Assembly (NCBI GenBank): GCA_905147135.1 | Contig: LR990040.1 | Location: forward strand, 23,449,857 to 23,513,856 | Source: Blastobasis lacticolella | Lineage: Eukaryota; Arthropoda; Insecta; Lepidoptera; Blastobasidae | Direction: 5' to 3' | DNA length: 64,000 nucleotides | The notes under the pieces: model-generated | Told to the model about the DNA's origin: nothing | Database searches by the model: none | The model's input: the letters and a program-made list of their open reading frames with translations, nothing else | Position numbers and translations under genes: made by a program | In this document: in pieces, positions 47,040-61,400 of the stretch | Layout: each line of letters opens with the position of its first letter | Numbering within the stretch: position 1 is the first letter of the stretch

Positions 47040-49200
47040 ACTGTACTTAGTTGTAAATTAATAATTTAGATAATTTATACATGAGTACATTATTGGGTAG
47101 AACACAAAGATCTGATCTGATTGTGATCTTCATGTTAACTATATTCTGTTTGTGTCAATGACCGATTTTGTTAAGATCATCTACTTAATCTTTTTCTTTT
47201 CAAATTATGGATTCCATTCTATCCATCGGTTTCAGACGATGATTTCGTATAACAACACAACATATGGATAGATTTCTATCAATGATTACAACACTTGGCT
47301 GTCAGTGTCAACTGTCAAGACCATTCTTACGGTTCATTGTACGTTTGGTACGATGTGATTCATAACCAAAACAATCAAATCAACCAATTTTGACTGTCAT
47401 GAGAGGGTTTAGTTATCAAAGTGCGTGTAAATTTAATTTACCATAATTTATGTCATCTGCAAAATGAAAACGGGTTTAAAAACGAAACGGCCGGCAATTA
47501 CACGACGGTGCGTCATGCGACGAACGAAACGTCTCTGATTCACACACGAACGAACGTCAATGTCACAAAACAAAAACGTCATTCGTTTACAAACGGACGT
47601 GGAAATTGCCGGTTTTTAGGCGGGTCTTCATTGAATTTTTAATTTTACATTGTGTGAGTAGAAAAGTTTTGCAGCCGGCACTAAGAAAATTCAGAACTAA
47701 AAGGTAATACGCTAATTTGATAGCATCTGTTATTGCTTTTGGATAGATTATCGTAAAATGTGGTATAAATAATTACCTATTAGGAATTTCTTTTTGCTCG
47801 TAATCACGAACTCACGGATGTAAGATAGTGCAAAGTGCAGTGCTAATCGTTGTTCAATGTTATAAAAACTTGGAAATCATTGATTATTGATCAAAAAAGA
47901 GGTCTGAAATATTGCAGTCGTCCCTTTTTTAGGATTTGGCCAAGGTTTCATCATAATTACATACTTTTTCTCTTTATTTATTACCTTCATTTAATACTAC
48001 TTTTATTGTGATATGGATGGATGGACCTACCTACATAATTTTAGATTTATTTCATAATATATTTTACATCGTTTTTGAGTTCTAGTTAGCGGAATGGCAA
48101 TTTATATATCTGTTTTTTTTTATGTCATATCTTTATTTTGATTTCTAATATTCTCTATTGCAATGGTTTGACTATTCTATATTACAATCTTTATTTTTTA
48201 CTATTTTTCATACCTACCTACTTGAGTGTACCTAAAGTAAAGCATTGACTATGGTTTTACTGTACATTTTCTGAATAGAGGCATATTGTCATGGCACTCC
48301 GTACACTTATCTGCAGTTACCACAGGCATCCTATTATGTTTACTGCAGTGCGTAGCAGCTGACAGTATTTTACTGTTGCTATAGCAACTGCTGAATAAAA
48401 CCCCTAACAAGGACTGCTGGGTCCTGATTCGAGAACATGTGTTTACCCCTGCACCTAGTGTATCAACTGTTGTAATTGTTTAGTCTGGGGCACAGCTACA
48501 AACTGGCCTAGAGAGAAACAGCTACTGATGACGGAGCTTTTGTCTATGAAAACAATAGCTGGCTGGTTCTGTTACTTTTAAGAAATAATTGTTGTTGGAA
48601 TAAGAACGGAAAGTTTGTGGTCCAGGGGAAATTGGGTTAATCGAAAGAAAGAAGTTATACAACAAAAGGACATAATAGAGGGCACTGGGTGCTCTGAATT
48701 ATTAAGAATAGAAAACAACTATAACTTGCATACACATACAATATCTACAAGTATATAAAAATAATTAAGTAATATACTTTCGATAAAATGGCATTTCTTA
48801 TACATTTCACATTTTATTAATTAATTAACGGTAAACTAAAATTATAAAAATTATACAATAAAACTAGGCTCATTTCATAGCTGTGCAGTAGGTCCCACAC
48901 CGTGTCTGCCTGTCTGTCTGTTCATGATAAACTCAAAAACTACTGAATATGACTCAAGAGGAACGAACAAGGTTGCGGCCTACTTGATATACAATCCGTA
49001 ATAAAATATGTACATAAACACCAAAATGTGGGAATTCTTTTTAATTTTTTGTATTGCTATGGCTAAAATTGATTTATGTCCTAAAGAAAAATCATACAAT
49101 TTTCATGATTCTGTAGCTTTTGTAGCACAATTTTGCAGCTTTTTAGCGATTTTCGGCGTGTACCGCTAGCTCTAATTAAGAGTTCAATACGCGCACTATG
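47040..49200. other. Spacer upstream of SCCPDH
   Basis: AT-rich. An inverted pair around 47492-47620 (GGCCGGCAATT ... AATTGCCGG) may be a small MITE. AACTAAAAG|GTAATA near 47702 could be the donor of a non-coding first exon of SCCPDH; unproven. Confidence 0.35.
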
Positions 49201-49263
49201 CAAATAAGTCACTACACACACTGCTATTCTGTTTTATAACCAAATTTTTCCTCCTCACACCAG

Positions 49264-49426
49264 ATGTCAAGACTAGACTTGGTGATATTCGGCGCGACCG
49301 GCTTCACGGGCAAGCGGGCTGTGGAGGAGGTCGTCCGCGCGGCCCCCAGCGACCTCACTTGGGCCGTGGCTGGCAGGTCGCAGGAGAAACTGGACACATT
49401 GCTGGTGGAGGTGTCTAAAAAGACTG
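49264..49426 (+). CDS. SCCPDH: SCCPDH coding exon 1
   Basis: Encodes MSRLDLVIFGATGFTGKRAV through LLVEVSKKTG; donor GTGAGT, phase 1. Confidence 0.95.
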
Positions 49427-52400
49427 GTGAGTTATCTTACCGACTGGTTCACCTAGGTCGTATGATTCGGATGTGGAATGACCGCCCAGCCACAGTGTTT
49501 CCTTTGGACTATGACATGGGATCCTGCAAGAGGTTTATTAGTCTCCTTAGGGGCGGGCAACGCATTGGTAGCACCCCTGGTGTTGATGATGTCCATAGGC
49601 GGCGGTGACCACTTTCCATCAGATGGCCCGCGTGCCGGTTTGTCTGCCATATAACATAAAAAAAGAGAATTGTGGCCACCACGTCGAGTGTCCACGTCCG
49701 CGTCTCTACGGTGCGTTCGTATTATAACAAATAATCATCTTGTCGTTAATGTCCCGGTTGTGCTCTCGCGCACGAAGGCCGGGCTTCGCCTTGACCAAGA
49801 TCCAGGATTTGGCAGATCAGAAAATAACAGTGGAGCGACTGCCATCTGACCCGCGTGACCCTGCTACCAGGCGCACCTAACCATATTGGATCATGGTTAC
49901 ACATTTAGTGGCCTGTTATCACGATGTTTTCCTTCACCGTAAGAGCCACTGGTTAGCATTTAACTAATGTACATAACTCAGAAAAGAATCATTGGTTCAT
50001 GACCGCAGTGGGGTTCGACCCCGATATCTCTTGCTTAGATACGAGTCGGATATCTTAACCACCGATGCTCCTCACTCGGTTACAAAAGCTCCTCATACTG
50101 GTCAATATTCGTCATCCGTCGTCGTGTCTGTGTAAGACCGGTAAAAATCAGATGGGTACAGGCAAAGTAGAATTGAGCACCCACGCTCCCGAGATGGAGT
50201 TAGTAATGTCATTGAGGCAGTCTAATTACAAACTCCAACGTCTTTCTGTTCTGCGAACCCATGTCCTGTCTGCCTAACGTTAAGATTATGTGGCAAAACC
50301 TCCCACTCAGCGGTAGATAAATAGGTATCTAATATCTCAAATGAAGAAAGAAACATGTTGATGAATCTATACATATATTGTTTTTTTTTTATCATGTATA
50401 ACGAGATTAACGAGCTGACAGCCCACCGGGTGGTGAACGGTAACTGTCGCCCATAACATCTACGCTTCATGCATTTAGGTTGCAAATAACAAAAACGCAG
50501 GTGCCTTACCAATGTGAGGACTAAGATGAAAAGCCTCATGCCTGTAATTGCGCTGGCTACCTTATCCTTCAAACCGGAACACGACAATGCACACATTATT
50601 GCTTGGCGGCAGAAAAAGATAAGGCCCACCCACTCAGGCGCACTCCTCAGGCTTGACAGTGCACCACAACCTGATAAAATGTTGTACTTATTATGCCATT
50701 GGCCTTGAACTAAAGGCCAACCTTATCTTGCCGAACTCAAATATACTAAAATGTACGCTCATCACATTGACTTGTTTACACGAAGCGGATGGTGGTACAG
50801 GAATAATCCAGCACTCCAGTGGTGCCGATGTCTAAAAATAACATTTTGATCAACAAACAATCCATAAAATCCTCATACAACCCGCCTGTGGACTTGCAGA
50901 GATTACGTAATGTATTCCAAATTTAGGTCTACACTGTGAGTCAGCAGTTCAGTCACTGGGCTCCCACTTGTTTTCCATAAACTGATTGCCATATATACCT
51001 ATAGCGGCCAAAGCCTTGCTGCGTTCACATTCTCAATGTATCGAAATGACAGACTTCGTCCGCGACGGCCAATTTTAGTATCACCGTGCATGGATAAGGT
51101 GTTCACAGTACTTCAAAGTCTCACCTTAGAAACATGGCCAGAGGAAATTTCTTTCATGTACGCTTAGATTGTGGTATGAGCTTCCTGCTGAGATTTTCCC
51201 AATTGAGTAGAACATGGAGTTCTACAAGTAAGGTGTGAAAGTTTTTGCTGGGTCAGCGACAGGCTAGTGATACCCCTGGTACTGAAGACAGCGTAAAGAC
51301 CTAACTAAAACCGGTGTAAAAGGAGCTACCCAAATCCAGTATATAAGAAGCTAACATTGCTATGCGCGTCTATAGAGACGCTACGTCATCTTATACTGGT
51401 TTTTTCTTTCGTTTCGTCTATAGTCGCGTCGCAAAGGTAGCTTCCTTTATACTGGTTTTGTGTTGGTCGATATGCTACCAATAACTCATTTCTGAGTTAT
51501 ATGTACATTAGAGGAACACTAACTGATGCTTTTACGGCGATAGGGAAAACATCGTGATGAGATGAGATCTGCACATTCAGGTGACTGGTCCAATCTGGTC
51601 AGGTGCCCCTGTTAACAGGGTTACGGAGGTCAGATGACAATAGTTCCACTGTAATAACCTGATCTGCCAAATCCTGGATCACGGTCAAGGCGGAGCCCGG
51701 GCCCTCGAGTGCGAGAGTACCTACAACTGGGACATATTGCCAAGACGATAACTATCCAAACGCATTGCGGAGTATCACCCTACCACTTAATCGATATTCC
51801 ACGCGTCCGAACGAAGCGTACTGCCAAAGAGTGGAATTTCCTGCCTACGTCTGTATTACCTAGTAAACTCAAAGCTATTTAAGACACGAGCGAATGGACA
51901 TCTGGGCGCTTATTTTGTAATATCGCCGTGTTCAGGAATCGATAGCGAATAGACAATTTCGGCCCTCGGAGCCCGAGCGCGAGTGACGTACTCACACTTC
52001 TACCGTTATGATTCACATACACACACACACACAAATGAGTGAACCATACGTGTCCCAACCAAATCTTGAACATGCGTGGCTTCGTGATCAAAACTTTACG
52101 GTGATACGATTGAGACCAATTCGGGAAACTCCCCTGGTAATTTGGTTACATCATCGATCATATCTTAGCTTTTCTTCTAAGATATAGATCATGAGCAAAC
52201 CCATTTATTATTTAGAGAAAAATATAACCTACCCGTACGTTTTAAGAGTACGTACCGGGTTTCCTACGGCGTACCTTTATTTACGAGTTGCCCGAAATTT
52301 TCACGCAGTTACCATGATGCATGGTCATGGGACGAGTTAGGGTGTCGAAATATCGGGCTACTCGTAAACAAAGAATATACTTTTAAAATGTGTGATAATC

Positions 52401-55400
52401 TCCTTGTTATCGAGTCGACGGATTAAACTCTGACTCACACTATATGCGCCCAGTATTCGGCGACGCATGCAGCGTTCGGACTGGCCTCGATCAAGTCCTC
52501 CATTGTGCAAGTTTTAGGACACGCCGAGCATGAGACGAGGTGGTCCATGGTTTGCAGAGATATGCCACAGTCGCACTGAGAACTGTCATTTGTATATCCC
52601 CACTTAAAGATATTCTCTTTACATCGGCCCACCTGGGTACGCGTATTTAGCGCTTTCCAGGTCACCCACGGCTCTGTTTCCGGGGAGCCTTTTAGTAGGA
52701 GGAATATAGGCGGGGTGGGGAAAACTTATTGATCCACGGGTTTTTTCTGGCTGTAGGGGCGTCGCTTTCGCAGGCAGTTATGGTCGATGGTTCCTAACCG
52801 TAGAGAGGGGTGCGGGCTCCGTTTCCTGTTTGCGTTTTCTGGCTATCTCTCTGGCTATCGGTGCACGCTGTGCAGCTGTGTGTGTGCTGTGTGATAATAA
52901 CCGCGATAGTTTCAAGCATAAACTACCCGTACATCGTAAAAAGCAGATGTGTAGGAAATGAGAGTTTAAACTAGGGTAAAGAATTTTATTAATAATAATA
53001 AAATATAGGTCTCTGTGACCTAACCGTGTTGCGGTTAAGGTGTTAAGGTCGCGACATAATTAATTTAATTGTTCATTGTGCATATAAAAATGAAATAAGT
53101 AGCACAGATGACCACATAATCTACTTATTCAGTCCTCAACAGAACTATGCAGAAGATGCTTTGTCATATTGTTTTATACATCTTACTAATATTACCTATA
53201 AACTAGTGGACCCGACGCGACTTCGTTCGCGTTACGTCCTACCCCTACCCGTCCCCTACCACTACCACTATCCCTACCATACACCTACCCTACACCTACT
53301 TTATCCCTACCTACCCTTTACCTACCTACTTATAAACCTTCCTCTTGAATCGCACTATCTATTACTGAAAACCGCATAAAACAGCGTTGCTTAGTTTAAA
53401 AGATCGAAGCGTGTATAGACAGACAGATACATAGGGACAGACCGCGGAAAGCCACTTTATTTCATACTTATGTTAAACTTTGTAAGGGTGTTTTGGATGT
53501 TTGTTCCACGCAAAACTACGGAACGGATTTTGATGAAATTTGGCTTATTATAGTCCAGAATAGCACTTAAGCTGTAATTGATCCCGGAATTCAATGTGGA
53601 TCCCGCGGGAACGGGTCCAGCACGTAATAAATAACCAAATTTTAAGCGGACAAAGTCGCGTGAAAAGCTAGTAGGAAGGTCGAAATAAGCGAGTTATCAA
53701 TATATGCCAATTCATTGTATCCGAAATTTTGATAAACATTTTTGTATGACCACCAAACGCCCTGTTATTATTACGTCATATTAGGCGATAGGTCAATATA
53801 GGTGAAATCAAAAACAAGACGATTAACAAGACAACGATTCAGTTCACGGTGGCGGCGCCTGTAGGGTAGAAATGGACGTTTCAATTTGTCATCTTACTAC
53901 AGATAATGCTAGTTCCGACTTTTGTCGACTGAACAGATAATGGCGAAAACAAGTGGCGTTGTAGTATTACGTAGATACAGGTGTTCAAAGGTAAATTTTT
54001 TATGCATATGTAATGTGTTGTTTTATATGCCAGACAATAGTCCAGACTAATATTATAAATTGCTATCAAATTGTGAAAGTAACTGTCTGTCTGGTACGTT
54101 TTCACGCCTAAACCGCTGAATAGATTTTGATAACATTTTATCAGGAAATCTATCTCCAACGTAGGGAAGGACATAGGTTACTCTTTATTTTAAACCTTTC
54201 TCTTGAATCAGCTTCTTGCGAACAGACTGACAGGCACACAGACGCGGCGTGGGATGTTATATAATATGGGCTTTGTTTTATAATACGTAGTGAAACTACA
54301 CGAATGAAGTCGCGTGCAAAAGCTAGTTTTCTATAAAAACAACGCATCGAAAACGGTGCATCCGTTCGGAAGCCACCGATAAATAAGCCAATACGCGTTG
54401 ACGTCAAAAATAAAATAATATTTTAGTTTAAACATGTTTTGAACTGCCGGTTTCCGTGTAACAGTAGCATGGAGTTAATGGGCACGCGTCATAAATACGT
54501 CCCAAGGTTATTTTGATGAGGTAATGTTATTATAGTCAGCACAGATACACTATAACATCTTTGATAGTCATGGAGGAGCTCTATACATACAGCGACAGCG
54601 CCTCGAGCAAGTTTTTTATTTGATACTAGTGGACCCTGTCTACCCTGTGTACACCTGGTCTATTTTACACCCCCTACCCTTTTTTTCTTGCTTATAAAAG
54701 CATTAAAATCTGTTGCTGTAGTTTAAAATATCTAAGCGTACATAAGTATATACATTCTAGAACGGGACGTTATTTGTTTCTGTTCTTTCCGTCTATACGC
54801 GATAGACTTGGTGTGTTGTGGCTGGTTGTGTTGCCCAGTTCTTCACTTGGCACGGTAACTTCAAATTTCACTCTTTTGCACTTGCACCCTCGCCTTATTT
54901 CGAATGTTCTTCGCATTATAGTTTATTTGAGCAATCTGCTCATCATATTTTATGGGATTGGGAACTGTGGCAACATGAGAAATGCTTGAAGTTGGATTCT
55001 ATTTCCAGTAACTCGGGTGTAGTTCATTATTCGAAGCTCATGACGTCAATAGGCAACTTTGAAGCCGTTGAGCGCTGTTGTTATAATTATTATTGGCAAC
55101 TGGAAATGTTAGACATAATTATCTAGTGTTTGTTAGACATGACCTAATTATCTAGTGTATGTTAGACATGACTTAATTATCTATTGTTTGTCCGTGGTGC
55201 GTTTCCCCTGAATTTTGGCATTAACTTGGCCTATTTTGTTTTAAACTGTCTCCTCTTTTTGAGGGGGGAGGTCGGGCACACTGTCTTTCCTACTCCTACC
55301 TGTTACTTCTTAATTCAGTTTGTTGCGGGTTCCAAGACAGTATTGTCCTCGGGCGCGCCTGAGTGTCAAAACTTAGGACCTGGCTGTAGATCCTGGCTAC

Positions 55401-58400
55401 ACAGACGTTGCAGCGGCGGGAATGAGAGGTGGGGCAAAGCCCTTAATAAAGATCAGGTAATTACAGTGGAGCGACCGTCATTTGACCTTCGTAAGACGGG
55501 GGAAACTGAGCAGATTGGATCATGATTACAAATTCAGTCGCCTGAATCGTTTTCCCTCACCGTAAGAGTATCGGTTAGTGTTCAAATAATGTACCTACAG
55601 AACTTAGAAAAGAGTCACTCGTACGTGGCACTTTGGTTCGGACCCGGTACCTCTCGGTTACGGGTCGGACACCTTAACCACTAAGCCGCCGACGTTCTCA
55701 CCGGTGTGTACCATAGGTTTTAATTGCTAATTTCTATCATCGCACCACTCGCCTCCGATAGGGAGTTCATCCCACACCTTGGAGAAATTTAACGCGAACT
55801 GTGCGTTCCCAAAGGAACTTTCTTCCACGCACACTAAGGTTGTGGAATGAACTACCTGGAGAGATTTTCCCTGGAGAGTACCTACGACATGGAGTTCTTC
55901 AAGAAAGGGATGAAAAGGTTTTTACGGGGTCGGCTACGCGTGGGTGATGCCCCTGGTATTGCAAACGTCCACAGGCTGCGGTGCCTGCTTACCATCAGGC
56001 GGGCCGTAAGCTTGTTTGCCAACTTAGTTGTAGAATGAAAAAAATATTGACTATAACATTTTCCTCTTTCTAACGAAACGGAATTCTTCAATACGGAACT
56101 TAAGCAAGTGTTAAATAACGCGTTTTCTAACCGCTTCATAGTTATTTACTTGCACAATACTGCGAAACGTATTGTGTGCATTGGATGTGTAAATGAATAA
56201 TGCATTTCCCGGAACGCAATCTTTACTTTACTCCGTCACAGTTTTGCTGATGCTGTGTACAAGTGACTTCAAATTCATGATAAAAAAACACCGGGTTCCA
56301 ATTCTACTGCGGTCACGTAATAATGATTGTTTTCTGAGTTTTGTACCTTAGTTGAATACTAACCGATGCTCTTACGGTGAGGGAAAACATCGAGATGAAA
56401 CCTGCACGTTCAGGTGACTGAATGTGTAACAATGATCTAATTTTGTCAGGTTCCAGGGTAGCAGGGTCATGGATGTCAGATGACAGTCGCGCCACTGTAA
56501 TTACCTGATCTGCCAAATCCTAGATCATGGTCAAAGGCGGACCTCAGGCCCTCGTGCGCGAGAGCACAACCGGGACATTAACGCCAATATTTTTTTTTAT
56601 ACCACCAAGGTGGCAAACAAGCTTACGGCCTTGGCTGATGGTAAGCAGTCACCGCAGCCTATGGTGATGACATACCTAAATAAGAAGATACCTACCTACG
56701 TTAATTCACTTCATTTAATTAAAAACAAATTAACGATGTACCTTTAACTAAAACTATGTTAAAAAAACCTTATTACCGAATGAAAAATAAACAAAAAACA
56801 AGATAATTAGTAATTATTAATAAAGTTATCATTAAGTATGGAATTATGAATGTTCGAGTTCTTTCGAAGACAAGGTCAATGTTTACTTTGAATATTTATT
56901 GTGTAATTGGCGCAAGTGTTGTTTTTCTTCGTAATTTTATGAAATTACTACGTCATCTATACTAATATTATAAAGATAAAAGGTTTGTACCAAATTCCAT
57001 CAGATAGCCCGGTTGTCTGTTTGCTTACGGATTGACTTCGAAAAAAATGGTAAGGGATCTTACATTATGCCCCTCCACCCTGCCTTTGGAGAATCTGGCT
57101 TCTGAATAAAAGGAACTGCATCGAAATCAGTACAGCCGTTAGAGAGATACGACAGACAGACATACAGATACGCGCAGTACCTACAAGAGCATAAATGCAT
57201 TACCACTTCAAGAATTTGTTTCTTTGCTGCTACAGCAACATACCTACAGAGTATTTGGTCATCATCACAGCCCGTAACAGTCCACTGCAGGACTTAGGGC
57301 CTCTCCCACGAAAGGGGAGGTTATTGCCATAATCTCCACGCTTGGCAGGCAGGTTGGAGATCGCAGTGTTTAAATATACCAAGGGAAAATGCTGCTGCCC
57401 ATTTTCCAGACTACGGAGACTCTTGATCTTTTGCCTCGAAAACATTAGTCGCCTTGTACGACACCCACGACTGTAAGGGGTTGGTGCTATTCTACTCTGC
57501 CGGACACCACACGGCCACATTTGGTGCATCTTCTGTAATATCAGTTTACTAAAAGAAGGGATTAGCTGTTCGTTACATTGATTTACTACCAACCGTAGAT
57601 ACAGCACTTCATACAAAAATGCGCTTGAAATCTGTCGCCTAATTGACTATACATTTGTACCTAGCAATTTATTGGCTAAATACGCACGCCCGAATCAAAA
57701 TGCCATTACGTACAGAATCGTATTTACCAAATATCAACTTTTTTTCATACTTATAAAGCTCAAAATTGCTTTTCGCGTTGTGGATAATGCTGCGACTCCA
57801 TTCTTTTTGTGTGCAATCATTGTTTTCGCTTTAACGCATGCGCATGAATGAGACAACTGACGTGATGTCTGACACTGACAATATGTTTATGATTAAAATA
57901 ATAATTTTTGATGGTTTTTTATGTGTAAATCGCTATAGTTATGCATGATAAGATGTATAATGTGTTTATTCACGCAAAATATGAAATCCCATAATTTTTT
58001 CGTCGTTTACGGCTATTGTTTTGACAATTTTTGAACGCGCACATGGGCATGCTTACGTGTCGACGGCTAATGACGGACTACGGAAAAGGACTGCTTGACT
58101 AGCGATTAAGCAGTCCTTCACCGGCCCACGTTTCAAGCGTTCATGCGCTATCTACGGTTAGTATAAAATCAATGGTTCGTTATGCCAAAGATCTCGTCCT
58201 TAACCCCCAGTGTATTTTCATTGCTATAAAAAGTATTTAAATATAAATCTAAGTTAAAAATTTTGCAAAATATCTCACGTTGGCTAAAATCATTGTAATG
58301 GAAAAAGGATTCAATTATTTTTTAAACCCGGACTAGCAGATCGATCAAAAAATCCGCCCGACGCTGCCATTCCCGGTCCTGTCGCCGTTGATTTTATGGC

Positions 58401-61400
58401 CCTAGAATTAACTATTTTGGTATTAGGTAGTTTTTAATTTGCTACGGTTGCACGACTCATAATAGCTTATCTGTAAAACCTAATTTGGTGGGGCAATGGC
58501 GGTCCTAAAAGACGTGCGTGAACTACAGTTAACGAACTGGGAACAAATGGCTTAGGATAGGGACCAATGGCTAATTCTTGTGTCGGAGGCCAAGATCCAC
58601 TTCGCGTCGCTGAGCCAGCGAAGTAAGGAAGTCCCGAAGGATTTTTTTGATCGATCTTCTAGTCGGGACTTTTATAATTTACTGCTCTTTTACTGTACAT
58701 CAAACATGCACCACGCATCTCCTTGCATTGTTACTCAAAGTTCCCCCAACTAACCCAAACTCTCCTTTCTACAGGTAAAGACCTATCCTCCACCAAGGTG
58801 ATAATAGCCGAAGTGAAGGACGACGAGTCCCTGAAGGCGATGTGCCTGGCGGCGCGCGTGGTGGTGAACTGCTGCGGCCCGTACCGGCTGTACGGGGAGC
58901 CGGTGGTGAGGGCCGCCGTCGAGGCCAGGACGCACTATGTGGACGTCAGTGGGGAGCCGCAGGTGAGTCCTGCAAACATACCGTAACGCAGGGGTAAACA
59001 ACACAATTCCCTCAATTCCTTCACTCTGGGCTCTGGGCTCCGGGCTTCCGGGCTTGGTACTCATCCTCACTACGTAGACCCTCCGGTGGTCACGACGCGA
59101 AGGTTCGAAAGAACGTTTCTCGCTAGTACGATTCGGATGTGGAAAGAGCTCTCAGCCACTATGACATGGGATCGTTCAAGAGGTATATTAGAGGTCTCTT
59201 CAGAGGCGGGCAACGCATAAGTGACTCCCCTGGTGTTGCTGATGTCCATAGGCGGCGGTGACCACTTTCCATCAGGTGGCCCGCTTGCCTGTTTGTCTGC
59301 CGTATAACATAAAAAAAGAAAAAGAAAAAAAAGGTACTTACATTCAGGTCCAGTGTGGATGCTGCTTCCAAATGGCTTACTTCATACTAACGGTACGCGC
59401 CATTTTCTGTCGCATTGTCAGTTACAACTAGGAAAGTATGCTGTTATTATTGATTCTTCTTCTTAACGTCTCAGCGGTCGCAGGTTATGGTTTCTCAGTC
59501 CAAAACTGATTAACGCAGACGGCGCTTGTGGTGCTTCATACAAGTCCTTAAGCGAAAAGGAGTCTTTTTTTTTAGGAAACTAGGCAGGCATTTGACCACC
59601 ATCACCTTGGAGCGAATACCGGGTTTAAACTAAATTTGACATAAGATAATTCTACACTACGTTGTCTACGTTGGCCACTGGCTATAGCGTCTACCAAATT
59701 AGAGTAGTGTAAGATTGTTATGTCAAATTCAGTTGTCCACTGAGATAGCCCAACTGGCTATAGCGTCTACCAAATTAGAGTAGTGTAAGATTGTAATGTC
59801 AAATTCAGTTGTCCACTGAGATAGCCCAACTGGCTATAGCGTCTACCAAATTAGAGTAGTGTAAGATTGTTATGTCAAATTCAGTTGTCCACTGAGATAG
59901 CCCAACTAGCTATCGCGTCTACCAAATTAGAGTAGTGTAACATTATTATATGTCAAACTCAGTTGTTCTCTAAGATAGCCAATAGCCCTCAGTACGGCTA
60001 GCACTGGTTGCGTTCGCGCGCGAAATGCGAGAAAAGGCACGACATAGACACTGATATCTCTTTCATCTTAGTATTGAGAGAAGGAAACAAACGCAATTCC
60101 TGCCGTGCAGGTTGTACTGTTCAGAGAGTCACCCAGAGTCACCCAAATAAGAGTGAAATCTACTCCGTCTCCAGTTCATCGAGGGCATGCAGCTCCGCTA
60201 CGGGCAGCAGGCGAAGGAGAACGGCGTGTACATAGTGAGCGCGTGCGGCCTGGACAGCATTCCCAACGACTACGGAGTGGTTTACTTGCAGAAGCATTTC
60301 GAAGGTAGGTGTGGTTGGATGGAATCATAGTGGATTATATACCGAGGGAATAGAGCAGTGTCTTATGGCTTGGGCCGCATATTGGATCCTCTATTGATTG
60401 ATTGATTGAGCGTTGCCGAGCGGTTAGAGTATCCGACTCGTAAGCCAGAGGTTCGAATCTCGCTTCGGTCATGTACCAATGACTGTTTTCTGAGTTATGC
60501 ACATTATTTGAATGCTAACCGATGCTCTTACGGTGAGGGAAAACATCGTGATGAAACCTGCTCATCAGGCGACTGGATGTGTAACCATTATCCAATCTGG
60601 TCAGGTTCCCCTGGTAGCAGGGTCATGGAGGTCAGATGGCAATCGCTCCACTGTAATTACCTGACCTGCCAAATCCTGGATCACGGTCAAGGTGGGCCCC
60701 GGGCCCTCGTACGCGAGAGCACAACCGGAACATTAACGCCAAGATTTTTTATTTATTTATTGAGGAAAACAAACAGTCTTACACAAGTATTACACATAAA
60801 CAAAACATATCAACAGACTTACAGTTTCATAATTTACATAATTTTTTTACCTTCATCTTCGAGCTTACAGAAGTATACAGCGCAAGAAATATTGAAGTTA
60901 ATAAAGTTATTAACAATGAACATATTAATCTGCGCAATAGTACCCAACGAGATCATGTTTAGGCTCCGGTTACTTGTGCTGATTGCTATTCAAGATGATT
61001 TTTTTTATTACTAAACACCTATACGAATGAAAAAAGTAACCTTAACGACCTTAACCCATCCTCTGCACAGGAACCCTGAACTCTGTGGAGTCGTACCTAG
61101 CGACCGACCTGCCGCCCCAGTACCGATCGGCCGCCAAGCAGGGAGTCCTACATTACGGCACTTGGGAGTCCCTGGTGCACAGGTAATATTTACTAGATAA
61201 GATGAAACAAGAATTCGCTTTTCAGCCTTAAGAGACTTTAATGTGTCCGGAAAGCGAAACTGCCACAGGATGTGAGGCTGACCGGTTTTTTAACGTTTAA
61301 ATCCCAGATGAGAGGATAAATAATAATAGAGCTTGTCTAAGCTGAAATGACACTTAATTAGTTGATTTCGATGTGTGAGTGCAAATATTAATAACGACAC

